NCBI GenBank assembly: GCA_021817255.1
Contig: JAKAVO010000011.1
Location: 1-54,057 of the forward strand
DNA from: Thermoplasmata archaeon
Lineage (GTDB): Archaea > Thermoplasmatota > Thermoplasmata > Thermoplasmatales > Thermoplasmataceae
Direction of reading: 5' to 3'
DNA: 54,057 nucleotides
Made by a program: the position numbers and the translations under genes. Shown here in pieces: positions 25,789 to 34,953 of the stretch (positions are counted from its first letter, which is position 1; each line of letters begins with the position of its first letter). A model generated the notes under the pieces. It did not search any database. It was not told the DNA's origin and worked only from the letters and a program-made list of their open reading frames with translations.

Positions 25789-27939
25789 TTATTTTCTTTT
25801 TTGCTTATATCTCCAGAGCCCAATAGATGCAAAAACGAGAATTAGCGATGCAGAAAGGATGCTAATTGGCAGAATATAGGGGTTTGTTGCATTTGAGGGC
25901 TTTATGCCCGGCAGGTGTGAACTTGCATACGAAGTGGAAATGATCGAAATTGTCCCGGACTTCAGGTTGCTGACATATAGAAATCCATTTAAGGAATTAT
26001 ATTCAATTCTAAAGGGAGAATTGCCGGCTTTAATTTTTCCAAGCATCTGGTTATTTGTGGAATTAATTACTGATATAGAATTAGAGCCTTCATCAGCTAT
26101 ATAGACAAAACCATTCTGGGGATTGTAAGCTATGCCTTCTGGCTGAGAACCAACGTACATGGTTTTAATAATGCTATTTGTGGTGGAATTTACTATGTAA
26201 ACATTTCCGGAATTGAAATTTATATTGTACATTTCCTGGTTGAAAGGGTTATATAGTAGGCCCTGGGGGCCGGACCCAACTGTTATGCTTCTTTCAGCAT
26301 TGCCCATTGATGGGTTTATTACAGACAGATTGTTTGATGCAAAATTGCCGGTATAAATGTCTTGATTATTTCCATCAAAGGCAATTGAGAGGGGGCTTGT
26401 TCCAACGTTGATCTGGCTTACTGCCATATTTCTGGAAGAATTGATAACTGAAACATTGTTGGATTTTTCATTCACAACATAGATATTGTGGTTAATAGGG
26501 TCATAAACCGAAGCAGCAGGGCCATCACCCACATCAATGCTTTTGCAGATCTTTTCCGTATATGAATTTATTACAGAAACATTGTTAGAGTCAAAATTCG
26601 TCACGTACAGATTGCAGTTAAATGCATCAAACGTTACAGAAGAGGGCCCTACCCCAACGCTATCCTTGAAAACAATGGAATTGTCCCTGGACTGTATGGC
26701 ATAGACAAAATTCGAAAAGGCATTTGAAACATAGAATAGGCCGTTTGCAGGATCGTAGGCCCCTCCCTGGGGGCCAGAACCAGTCATTACTGATCTGCTG
26801 ACACGATTTGAAGTGGAATTGATAATTGAAACGTTTGCAGAGTATTCGTTGAGGACATATATCTGTTCATTGAAGGGGTTGAATGCCACTCCATACGGAT
26901 TTAACCCCACATTTATAATTCTGTTTAATTTATCAGTCGAGGAGTTTATTGCATACACGTTATTTGAGCAAAAATTCGAAACATAAATTTCACCATTCTG
27001 AGGATCATTTGTTATTCCAAATGGGGTCAATCCCAGTTCAACTGTATTGGAAACAACATTGGAAGTGGAATTTATGATGCTCAAACTATCAGATTTTTCG
27101 TTAACCACAAGAATGCTATTGCTTTCAGAATCGTAAGACAGCTTAGCAGGGCCATTTCCAACCTTAATTGTATTTTCAATTTTGAGGGATGAGTTATACA
27201 CAGTAACGCTATTTGTTGCGTAGTTGGCAAGGTAGATTAAATTATTATCCGGGTTATATATAAGCGCTGAAGGCGAGTTTGAAGAAATAGTTCCCATAAC
27301 CTGGTTGGAACTGGCATTAATTTCACTAATGGAGTTGGAATAGGAGTTTCCAACTAGCACACTGTTGCTTGTGGGAATATAAGCGATTGCATCAGGCCCG
27401 TTTCCCACCTTTATGCTAGAAATTACCTTATTGTTTTTTGAACTGATTACAGATATATTATCAGAACCTTTGTTGGCAACATAAACAGCATGGCTCTTAT
27501 AGTCATAAGCAAGAGCCTGCGGTGAATTTCCTACGTTAATCCAGGCAGTTTGCCTGTAGTTCGTGGAATTTAAAGCCAGGACATTATCAGTGCAACAATT
27601 GGTGATGTACATCTCATTGTTATATCCGCCATAAACAGCACAGGTAGGAACAAGCCCATTAAAACCTTCTGAACTATTATTTTTTCCCAATTTATTATTT
27701 AACAGATTAAGGGTCACGTTAACCTTCCCAATTTTTGTGGAATTAAACAGGGTGAGTGAATTAGGATTGATCCCCAAAGAACTGGAGCCGTATCTTATCT
27801 TGCCGTTTAAAACACCGTTTCCTGCAGCGGTATCCCCCCTAAACGCAAGATTGGCCATAGGTGCAGCCAGGAAAAGAAACACGATTAAGAATACTATGGC
27901 ACATAGTATGACTTTTCCGTGAATCAGGGCACTTTTCAT
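25789..27939 (-). CDS. Surface YVTN-family beta-propeller protein
   Basis: About 716 residues. An N-terminal hydrophobic segment (KVILCAIVFLIVFLFLAAP) and a C-terminal anchor (YILPISILSASLILVFA) ending RYKQKRK flank 14 tandem repeats of about 42 residues of the type GxxPxxxxYDPxNxxIYVxNxxSNNVSVINS. Fourteen blades would make two seven-bladed propellers. Many NxS/T sequons point to heavy glycosylation outside the cell. The family covers S-layer-like and adhesion proteins. A GTG start at 27954 would add five residues. It is convergent with ATPase 2 with a 6-base gap. Confidence 0.88.
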   Translation of the reverse strand: MKSALIHGKVILCAIVFLIVFLFLAAPMANLAFRGDTAAGNGVLNGKIRYGSSSLGINPNSLTLFNSTKIGKVNVTLNLLNNKLGKNNSSEGFNGLVPTCAVYGGYNNEMYITNCCTDNVLALNSTNYRQTAWINVGNSPQALAYDYKSHAVYVANKGSDNISVISSKNNKVISSIKVGNGPDAIAYIPTSNSVLVGNSYSNSISEINASSNQVMGTISSNSPSALIYNPDNNLIYLANYATNSVTVYNSSLKIENTIKVGNGPAKLSYDSESNSILVVNEKSDSLSIINSTSNVVSNTVELGLTPFGITNDPQNGEIYVSNFCSNNVYAINSSTDKLNRIINVGLNPYGVAFNPFNEQIYVLNEYSANVSIINSTSNRVSRSVMTGSGPQGGAYDPANGLFYVSNAFSNFVYAIQSRDNSIVFKDSVGVGPSSVTFDAFNCNLYVTNFDSNNVSVINSYTEKICKSIDVGDGPAASVYDPINHNIYVVNEKSNNVSVINSSRNMAVSQINVGTSPLSIAFDGNNQDIYTGNFASNNLSVINPSMGNAERSITVGSGPQGLLYNPFNQEMYNINFNSGNVYIVNSTTNSIIKTMYVGSQPEGIAYNPQNGFVYIADEGSNSISVINSTNNQMLGKIKAGNSPFRIEYNSLNGFLYVSNLKSGTISIISTSYASSHLPGIKPSNATNPYILPISILSASLILVFASIGLWRYKQKRK

Positions 27940-28122
27940 TTCTGAGCCATACACTTTTAGTATTAAGGGTTATCCTCTGGCATTATGCAAGTATAAATTT
28001 TGATGGGCACAACAATTTCTATATAATTTATTGATAGAATTAAAGAAAAATTTAAATACTTTAATCTACGCCACAGAAGAAAAAAATCATGAAAAAGGCA
28101 TAAATTAAAGGATCCAACGCAT

Positions 28123-28165
28123 TTACTAAATATGTAAGTAAGATGAAACGAATTAGTTTTATATA
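28123..28165 (+). promoter_or_regulatory. Promoter and possible TrmB site of the sugar ABC operon
   Basis: TTTTATATA at 28157-28165 is centred 26 bases before the ATG at 28187. Upstream, TTACT (28123-28127) and AGTAA (28137-28141) form an inverted repeat with a 9-base spacer. TrmB-type sites share TACT/AGTA half-sites, but usually with a 3-base spacer, so assignment is tentative. Confidence 0.4.
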
Positions 28166-28186
28166 GATAATAACAACTAAAGACAT

Positions 28187-30049
28187 ATGGAAGATAGCAA
28201 TAAGACTAGAAAAATCATATTAGCCATTGGACTCAGTGCTATAATGATGCTCTCAGGACTGTCTGTTTTTGCAATGGCGAATAATTATGGTGCCCATAAT
28301 GCGTCGGCAACTGCAGCAACAAGTTCTTCTGCGAGCAGCAATAATAGCACTTTGTATTTGTCTGCGGGGCCCTCTCCGGCATTTGTAGATAATTTTAATC
28401 CATATAATATATGGACGTCACCAACAGGTATGATGGGTATGATATATGAGCCCCTGCTCCAGGTGAATACATACAATGGAACAGTTCTCCCCTGGCTCGC
28501 TACAGGCTACAAATTCAGCAATAACGGCTTGTATCTTAATATGACCTTAAGAAAGAATGTAACATTCTCTAACGGACAGCCATTCAACTCATATGATGTA
28601 GTTTATACATTCAATATACAGAAGCAGGCATATGGCGCATGGGGTTCAATCAAAAATATAAGTGCAACAGGGCTTTACAGTGTTTCCTTCAAGTTTCTCA
28701 CTCCGCAAACAAATTATCTCTTTTATATTGGATGTACAGCAATAATGCCAACAAACCAGACATGGGAGAATCAGAAGACCAGTTCAGGCATACCTGACCC
28801 ACAGAGTGCAGTGGTTACCAACCCTATAGGAACCGGTCCATACGTTTTGAGCAGCTTCAGCCCCCAGAGGGTAGTGCTGACTAAAAACCCACACTACTGG
28901 CAGGCAGGATTGCCCAAGATCGACAAGCTCGTTTACCAGGATTACACAAGTGGCAGTGCGCTGACGTTAGCTCTTGCTGAAGGCAAGGTGCAATGGGCGT
29001 CTGTTTTTGAGCCAAACGTCACAAGCCTGTTCGTTCAAAACAATCCAAAATATAATCATTTCTGGTATCCAGCCGGACAGCCAGTGACCATGATGATTAA
29101 TGACCTGTCTCCATTCCTTAATGAAAGTTATGTAAGGCAGGCATTAAGTTTGTCCATAAACAGGACTGCAATTTGCAAGATAGGGGAATACGGATATGAA
29201 AAACCAGCAAATGCAGCAAACATACTGCAACAGCAGTGTTCATACCTTAATGCCGCAAACAAGAATCAGGCGCAAGCGCTTGCCCAATTCAATCCGGCAA
29301 AAGCCCTTAACCTGCTGGAAAGCCACGGATTTAAGCTAAACAGCAATAAAAAGCTGGAATACGCAAACGGAACTCTGGTGCCATCAATCTCCCTCATGTC
29401 AGTTGCAGGATACGCTGATTGGGACACAGATATAACAATAATTGCAGCAGATCTAAAGCAAATAGGCTTAACAGTGGTTACTACAACACCAACAGGCAGC
29501 AATCTCGCAGGTGATATAGCAACTGGAAACTATCAGATGGCACTCGACACAGTAACAGGAATAGGGCCAAACCCATGGTACGATTACAGCGGTTTAGTCG
29601 GATCAGTCACTCCAATAGGCAATACAACATATGTAAACGAAGAAAGATGGAATGCGTCAGGAACAGACTTCATGAGTGCGTTTAACAACTTCACACTGAC
29701 AGGAAATTCAACATTGCAGGATAAATACACAAATGAAATGGTAAGTGTAATGTTAAATCAAATGCCAATAATACCTCTTGTTTATTCAGGAGACTGGTAT
29801 GAATACGTGAACAGTTCCATAGGTGGATGGCCAAACCAGAACAATTCATTCTGGATTCCAATGCCGTGGTATCCACACCCATCTGAGGTCGTAGTATTGC
29901 ACTTGTACCCACTGACAACTGCCAAATCAGTCAAACCAGCCTCCCCGGTTGTCTATGAGTATGTCGGTGCAGCAGTTGTAGCAGCAATTATCGCAGTGGT
30001 AGCAGCAGTAACAGTGTTAAACAGAAAACAGAAAAAGAGAAATGATTAA
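28187..30049 (+). CDS. ABC transporter substrate-binding protein (family 5, Opp/Dpp type)
   Basis: 620 residues. An N-terminal hydrophobic segment (ILAIGLSAIMMLSGLSVFA) is followed by a Ser/Thr/Asn-rich linker and a family 5 binding domain: NPYNIWTS, MTLRKNVTFSNGQPFNSYDVVYTF and NPIGTGPYVL. A C-terminal membrane helix (VGAAVVAAIIAVVAAVTVL) with a basic tail anchors it, as is common in archaea. Family 5 proteins bind peptides or oligosaccharides; the GH1 glycosidase and TrmB regulator downstream point to a beta-linked oligosaccharide such as cellobiose. First gene of the transporter operon. Confidence 0.88.
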   Translation: MEDSNKTRKIILAIGLSAIMMLSGLSVFAMANNYGAHNASATAATSSSASSNNSTLYLSAGPSPAFVDNFNPYNIWTSPTGMMGMIYEPLLQVNTYNGTVLPWLATGYKFSNNGLYLNMTLRKNVTFSNGQPFNSYDVVYTFNIQKQAYGAWGSIKNISATGLYSVSFKFLTPQTNYLFYIGCTAIMPTNQTWENQKTSSGIPDPQSAVVTNPIGTGPYVLSSFSPQRVVLTKNPHYWQAGLPKIDKLVYQDYTSGSALTLALAEGKVQWASVFEPNVTSLFVQNNPKYNHFWYPAGQPVTMMINDLSPFLNESYVRQALSLSINRTAICKIGEYGYEKPANAANILQQQCSYLNAANKNQAQALAQFNPAKALNLLESHGFKLNSNKKLEYANGTLVPSISLMSVAGYADWDTDITIIAADLKQIGLTVVTTTPTGSNLAGDIATGNYQMALDTVTGIGPNPWYDYSGLVGSVTPIGNTTYVNEERWNASGTDFMSAFNNFTLTGNSTLQDKYTNEMVSVMLNQMPIIPLVYSGDWYEYVNSSIGGWPNQNNSFWIPMPWYPHPSEVVVLHLYPLTTAKSVKPASPVVYEYVGAAVVAAIIAVVAAVTVLNRKQKKRND

Positions 30050-30067
30050 TAATCATTTCCTACCACG

Positions 30068-31084
30068 GTGATTACAACGGCTATTCCAGTAAAATATATT
30101 TTTAAAAGACTTATTATTTTTGTAAGCGTTTTTTTTGGTGCGCTAACATTGAATTTTGTGCTGCCAAGGCTCATGCCAGGGAACCCAGCAGAAGTTATAT
30201 ATCAAGATCTAATAAAAGCCTCAGGCGGAACAATCAACACTGCATATCTCCACCAACTGGAGGCAGAGTACGGGATTTCAACTGGCAAACCCATTTATGT
30301 TCAATACCTGATTTATCTGAATGATCTTTTCCATGGCAACCTGGGAGTATCCATTTCATTCTATCCGGAACCAGTATCAGCAATACTCATACAAGCACTT
30401 CCATGGACACTGTTTCTCGTAATATCTGCTGTCACTATCTCTTTCTTCATTGGAAACAGGCTGGGAAGGTACGCAGGCATTAACAGGAATACAGGCAAGG
30501 ACCTAGCCATAGATTTATTCTCTATGTTTATGGCCGCTTTCCCTGCTTTTGTACTTGCTTTTATACTGTTGGATATATTCTCCGTTTATGGGAAAGTATT
30601 TCCAATTGGCGGCGCATACTCCAGTTCCATTACAATGGGCTTTAACCTGCCTTTTATTTTCAGTACGGCATATCATGCGGTCTTGCCGGTTGCAACGATC
30701 ATTCTAACGTCCCTGGGTGGATGGGTTCTTGGAATGAGGAACAACATAATACCAAACGTGAACAGTGACTATATCAGCTTCTCAAGGAATCTGGGAATGA
30801 AGGATTACCAGATAAAGAGCATTGCATACAGAAACGCACTGCTGCCAAACCTGACGGGCTTTTCAATGTCAATAGGCTTATCAGTTAGCGGTGTCATTAT
30901 AGAAGAATCAATCTTCTCCTACCCAGGAGTCGGGATGTATATGATAACGGCAATAAACAATCTTGATTACCCCTTATTGCAGGGAATATTCCTGATGGTT
31001 ATAATCGCTGTTCTTGTAGGCAATCTGATTGTGGATATCCTTTTGGGATTTCTGGATCCAAGAATAAAACAGGAGGGTGAGTAA
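30068..31084 (+). CDS. ABC transporter permease (DppB type)
   Basis: 338 residues with six predicted membrane helices. N-terminal LIIFVSVFFGALTLNFVLPR and LMPGNPAE are typical of DppB/OppB. The cytoplasmic EAA-like loop (RNLGMKDYQIKSIAYRNALLPN) contacts the ATPases. GTG start 18 bases after the binding-protein gene. It forms the channel with the next gene product. Confidence 0.88.
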   Translation: MITTAIPVKYIFKRLIIFVSVFFGALTLNFVLPRLMPGNPAEVIYQDLIKASGGTINTAYLHQLEAEYGISTGKPIYVQYLIYLNDLFHGNLGVSISFYPEPVSAILIQALPWTLFLVISAVTISFFIGNRLGRYAGINRNTGKDLAIDLFSMFMAAFPAFVLAFILLDIFSVYGKVFPIGGAYSSSITMGFNLPFIFSTAYHAVLPVATIILTSLGGWVLGMRNNIIPNVNSDYISFSRNLGMKDYQIKSIAYRNALLPNLTGFSMSIGLSVSGVIIEESIFSYPGVGMYMITAINNLDYPLLQGIFLMVIIAVLVGNLIVDILLGFLDPRIKQEGE

Positions 31085-32039
31085 TATTCAGGAAACAAAA
31101 TCAAACGACAATCTCATCATGGGCTTGAAAGGAAGCAAGTCTATAGGAATTCTGTTAAAAATATTCAAGCCTATAGGGATGCTGCTTCAAAACAATAAAT
31201 CAAAGGCAGGCTTCATGCTTTTGCTCTCAATTGTTGTATTCGCAATAGTTGGGATTTTTTACACCCCGTTTCCCCCTAATGCATATCTATTCAAAAATTC
31301 ACTTCCCCCATCATATTCACACTTGCTTGGCACCACGGGATATGGGCAGGACGTGTTTTCTCAACTGATTGGTGGGGCTGCACCAACTTTAATGATCGGT
31401 TTTTCCGTGGGTATTCTTGGAACCCTCATATCGGTCTTTGTTGGAGTCTTATCCGGTTTTGCATCGAAGGCTGTTAATGAAGTAATAAATGCAATAGTCA
31501 ATGTTTTCCTGGTAATTCCGGGAGTATTGCTGATAATGCTTTTTGGGGCTTATTTCCTTGGAATACACCAGAATCTTGGATATTTCCCAACAATCCTGAT
31601 TCTTGTGGTAACGGGATGGGCATTTGGCGCAAGAACGTTCAGATCAGTTACACTCTCAGTTGCAAAGAGGGATTATATTTTATCTTCAATACTGATAGGT
31701 GAAAAGAGGCTCAGCATCATTTTCCGGCAGATTATAAAATCAATTATGCCTGTCATTGTTTCCAATTTCTTCTTCACAGCAATGTATGGGACCATGGGCC
31801 TCACTTTTGTTGAATATCTTGGAGTTGGAAATTTACAGCAGGTGAACTGGGGAACAATGCTTTACTGGGCAATTAACAATGAAGCCTATCTTGTAGGCGA
31901 GTGGTGGTGGATTCTTCCTCCTGCCATATTGATCTCAGTTTTGATGTTTGCATTCATTCTCTTGAATTTTGGGATGGACGAAATAGCCAACCCGGCATTA
32001 AGAGTATTCAAAGTTAAAAAGGAAAAAGTGAAATCATGA
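31077..32039 (+). CDS. ABC transporter permease (DppC type)
   Basis: 320 residues and about six membrane helices, with a DppC-like periplasmic-side loop (HLLGTTGYGQDVFSQLIGGA) after the first helix. The ATPase-contacting loop contains GARTFRSVTLSVAKRDYILSS. GTG start within the end of the previous gene (8-base overlap), directly behind AGGAGG. Its stop overlaps the next ATG (ATGA). Confidence 0.88.
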   Translation: MSNIQETKSNDNLIMGLKGSKSIGILLKIFKPIGMLLQNNKSKAGFMLLLSIVVFAIVGIFYTPFPPNAYLFKNSLPPSYSHLLGTTGYGQDVFSQLIGGAAPTLMIGFSVGILGTLISVFVGVLSGFASKAVNEVINAIVNVFLVIPGVLLIMLFGAYFLGIHQNLGYFPTILILVVTGWAFGARTFRSVTLSVAKRDYILSSILIGEKRLSIIFRQIIKSIMPVIVSNFFFTAMYGTMGLTFVEYLGVGNLQQVNWGTMLYWAINNEAYLVGEWWWILPPAILISVLMFAFILLNFGMDEIANPALRVFKVKKEKVKS

Positions 32040-32833
32040 GTTTGCTAAAAATTGAAAACCTGACAAAAGAATTTACTGTAAGAAAAAGTGTTACTAAAGG
32101 CCATACAATAAAAGCTCTGGACAATGTAAATATAGAATTGAAGGAGAGGGAACTCCTTGGAATAGTTGGAGCCAGCGGAAGTGGCAAAAGCACAATGGCA
32201 AGGCTAATGGTGTTGCTTTACCGACCGACCTCCGGCAAAATTATTTTTGGGGAGAATGATGTGTCCAAATATAAAAGAAGCAAACTCAAAAACTATAGAA
32301 GGAACATACAGATGGTATTTCAGGATCCTTACGCATCGCTCGATCCGTTCCATAACGTGGAGTGGCACATTAAAAGGCCATTGATAGTCAACCATTACAA
32401 AGGAAATATCAATGACAGAATTGCAGAACTGCTCACACAGGTAAAACTGGATCCTCCGTCTCAGTTTCTCACCAAATTTCCGCATCAGATATCAGGAGGG
32501 CAGAGGCAGAGAGTTTACATGGCCAGGGCACTTGCCACTGAACCAAAAATCCTCGTGGCGGACGAACCAGTTTCAATGCTGGACGTATCTCTCAGGATAG
32601 AGATCCTGGAACTGTTGCTGTCACTAAGGGACAGCCTTGGCATCAGCATTGTGTATATCACGCACGATCTTAGCACGGTAAGCATGATCACAGATCGAAT
32701 ATACGTCCTGAATAAAGGGCAGGTTGTCGAATCAGGAAACACAAAGGATGTTATTGAAAATCCGGTTGATGAATATACAAGAAGATTGATTAATGCTGCC
32801 CCGGATCCATTTAAGAAAATAGAGGTGGAATAG
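32036..32833 (+). CDS. ABC transporter ATPase 1 (Dpp/Opp type)
   Basis: 265 residues. Walker A is GASGSGKST, the Q-loop is MVFQDPYASLD, the signature is ISGGQRQRV, Walker B is ILVADEPVSMLD and the switch histidine is in YITHDLS. It lacks the long Cys-containing C-terminal extension seen in its partner. It energises import with the second ATPase as a heterodimer. It abuts the partner gene (TAG followed by ATG). Confidence 0.9.
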   Translation: MSLLKIENLTKEFTVRKSVTKGHTIKALDNVNIELKERELLGIVGASGSGKSTMARLMVLLYRPTSGKIIFGENDVSKYKRSKLKNYRRNIQMVFQDPYASLDPFHNVEWHIKRPLIVNHYKGNINDRIAELLTQVKLDPPSQFLTKFPHQISGGQRQRVYMARALATEPKILVADEPVSMLDVSLRIEILELLLSLRDSLGISIVYITHDLSTVSMITDRIYVLNKGQVVESGNTKDVIENPVDEYTRRLINAAPDPFKKIEVE

Positions 32834-33811
32834 ATGGCAGAAGGGCTTGTTGTCGAAAATCTGACCGTAGGATACCACTGGGAAAATGGATTTTCCAAAA
32901 TAATCAATGATTTGAGCCTTTCAATTGAGAAGGGCATTATATTTGGAATTGCCGGTGAATCCGGTTCAGGGAAGAGCACCTTCGCCCAGTCCATATATAA
33001 TTCCCTTTCATACCCCGGTGAAATAATAAGCGGGAAGGTCTATTTTGAGGGAAAGGACCTCTTAAAGACGCCGAAGAATGAATTGAGAAGAATAAGGGCA
33101 GTTGATATAACATTCATTCCACAGGCTGCTATGAACGCATTGAATCCGGTAAAGAGAATAGGGGACCAATTCAATGATGTCCTCGAAGCACACGGAAAAA
33201 GCTCTGCCGAATATGAGCAGAACGTAATGGAAGTTTTGAAAATGGTCAGGCTCCCTCCGGATATACTTCACAATTACCCTCATGAGTTGAGTGGAGGAAT
33301 GAGGCAGAGAACAGTGATTGCGATGGCTCTTGTCCTTTCGCCAAAGCTTGTGATCCTGGATGAACCCACAACAGGGCTTGACGTGCTTGTAGAACATGAT
33401 ATACTTATCGACCTCAAGAAAATACAGCGAAAAAGGGGATTTACGATGATAATGATAACCCATGATCTTTCTATCCTGTATGAAATATCTGATCAGATTG
33501 GCATGATGTATGCCGGGGAGTTGACCGAATATGGGGAAAGGGAGGAAATGATAAACTCGTCGGCCCACCCATACAACTACCTTCTGTTGAAAAGCATACC
33601 AAGAATTGGCGTCAAACGATATAGTGGAATCAGGCTGGCAGGGAATCCGACAAATTACGACGAAAATTCCAAGGGCTGCCAGTTCATCAGCAGATGCCCA
33701 TACAGGACTTATGAGTGCGAACTTGCCCATCCTGATATGAACATTGTCTCCGGCGGGAACCACCATTACAGGTGCCTGAGATATCCGCAGTGGAAAACTG
33801 ATGAAAAATAA
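32834..33811 (+). CDS. ABC transporter ATPase 2 (Dpp/Opp type, Cys-rich tail)
   Basis: 325 residues. The nucleotide-binding domain has GESGSGKST, TFIPQAAMNALNP, LSGGMRQRT, LVILDEPTTGLD and MITHDLS. An oligopeptide/dipeptide-transporter C-terminal region carries CQFISRCPYRTYEC...YRC, four cysteines that in related DppD/F proteins bind a 4Fe-4S cluster. Last gene of the transporter operon. Confidence 0.9.
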   Translation: MAEGLVVENLTVGYHWENGFSKIINDLSLSIEKGIIFGIAGESGSGKSTFAQSIYNSLSYPGEIISGKVYFEGKDLLKTPKNELRRIRAVDITFIPQAAMNALNPVKRIGDQFNDVLEAHGKSSAEYEQNVMEVLKMVRLPPDILHNYPHELSGGMRQRTVIAMALVLSPKLVILDEPTTGLDVLVEHDILIDLKKIQRKRGFTMIMITHDLSILYEISDQIGMMYAGELTEYGEREEMINSSAHPYNYLLLKSIPRIGVKRYSGIRLAGNPTNYDENSKGCQFISRCPYRTYECELAHPDMNIVSGGNHHYRCLRYPQWKTDEK

Positions 33812-33853
33812 TTTTTTTTAAAATAATCTTTGCAATGAGCCTGAGTGATGAAA

Positions 33854-33863
33854 TTTATAAATA
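33854..33863 (+). promoter_or_regulatory. TATA box of the TrmB-family gene
   Basis: TTTATAAATA is centred 25 bases before the ATG at 33883, supporting that start and a leaderless message. Confidence 0.55.
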
Positions 33864-33882
33864 GAAGTTGCATAGGTACCAT

Positions 33883-34899
33883 ATGCAGGAAAAAATCTTT
33901 GAAGGCTTGTCCAAATTTGGCTTATCAAATTATGAAATTAGAATTTATGAGATCCTGATACTGAAGGGGCCTATGACATCCACCAATGTTGTTAAGGAAA
34001 CAGGCATTCCCCAGCCACGGGTTTATGATCTTTTTGGATCCCTTGAGCGCAAAGGATTCATTGAGAGCAGTTTTGAAAAGAGGAAAACCTACAAGGCAAT
34101 TCCTGTTTCCACCATAATGGAAAGGGAGAAAAAATGGCTGGATTCTTATAGTTTCAATCTTGAACATTTTGTCCAGAATAAGAGATCATTCAGCCAGAAC
34201 AATGGCTCATTTCTTTCTCTTCTTGAAGGAAAGGACAAGGTTACAGAAAAAATGATTTCACTGATCACACACACAGAAGATGAGTTGATACTGTCGACCA
34301 GTTTTGAGAGATTCGGGGAACTGTACCCTTACATACAGGAATTAAGCACGAGAAATGTTACCATGTGCATTATCATTTTCAAGGAACAGCGGCAGAGGCT
34401 CAACCAGATTATTCAGGGAAATTGCTTTGTCAGAACAATGTCTGGAAAACCGGTAGATATACTCATATCTGACAGAAAGAGCTGTACAATGAACATTGAA
34501 GCAAAGGAAAAGGAAGAGGATGTGGCCCTTTACTTTGAAGAAGACAATTTCATCCATGTTATCTCATATTATTTCAACCAGTCACTCTGGAAGTATGCTA
34601 CCATCTTTTCAGACCAGATTAATGACAAGTGCATAAGATTTCGAACCATATGGCTTGCCTGTGATATAATCGAGTATTTCTTAAATAGCGGAGTTAAGCT
34701 GAATTCTCAGCTGGAATGCTATTACAAGGACGATTACAGGGAGCTGGAAGGAGAAATAGTAAGGGTTGAGAAAATTCCGTTCGTCAGAAACACATTTTTC
34801 ATCAGGACAGGCAATGAGGAATTTTCTGTAGGCGGCAAAACGTCATCAATAGAGAAGCTTAGGATGCTGTATCTGAAGATAAAGCCTGAATTACTATGA
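33883..34899 (+). CDS. TrmB-family sugar-responsive regulator
   Basis: About 338 residues. The N-terminal winged helix (LSNYEIRIYEILILKGPMTSTNVV, then IPQPRVYDLFGSLERKGFIE) is typical of TrmB. A central phospholipase-D-like part and a C-terminal beta-rich sugar-binding domain (GEIVRVEKIPF...FFIRTGNEEFSVGG) follow. TrmB proteins repress or activate sugar transport and glycolytic genes on sugar binding. Placed between the ABC operon and the GH1 gene, it likely controls both. Confidence 0.85.
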   Translation: MQEKIFEGLSKFGLSNYEIRIYEILILKGPMTSTNVVKETGIPQPRVYDLFGSLERKGFIESSFEKRKTYKAIPVSTIMEREKKWLDSYSFNLEHFVQNKRSFSQNNGSFLSLLEGKDKVTEKMISLITHTEDELILSTSFERFGELYPYIQELSTRNVTMCIIIFKEQRQRLNQIIQGNCFVRTMSGKPVDILISDRKSCTMNIEAKEKEEDVALYFEEDNFIHVISYYFNQSLWKYATIFSDQINDKCIRFRTIWLACDIIEYFLNSGVKLNSQLECYYKDDYRELEGEIVRVEKIPFVRNTFFIRTGNEEFSVGGKTSSIEKLRMLYLKIKPELL

Positions 34900-34953
34900 A
34901 TCATAGTATTAACTTTAAAAAAACTTTAAAATAGCAAATCAAAATGAATTAAG

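Noticed and set aside
25789-27939. DNA-level tandem repeat or CRISPR-like array
   Set aside because: The periodicity (~126 bases) comes from protein beta-propeller repeats and the DNA copies are diverged.
33062-33766. A 234-codon minus-strand open frame opposite ABC ATPase 2
   Set aside because: Composition is that of an antisense frame (His/Tyr/Cys-rich) and the sense frame has all ABC motifs.
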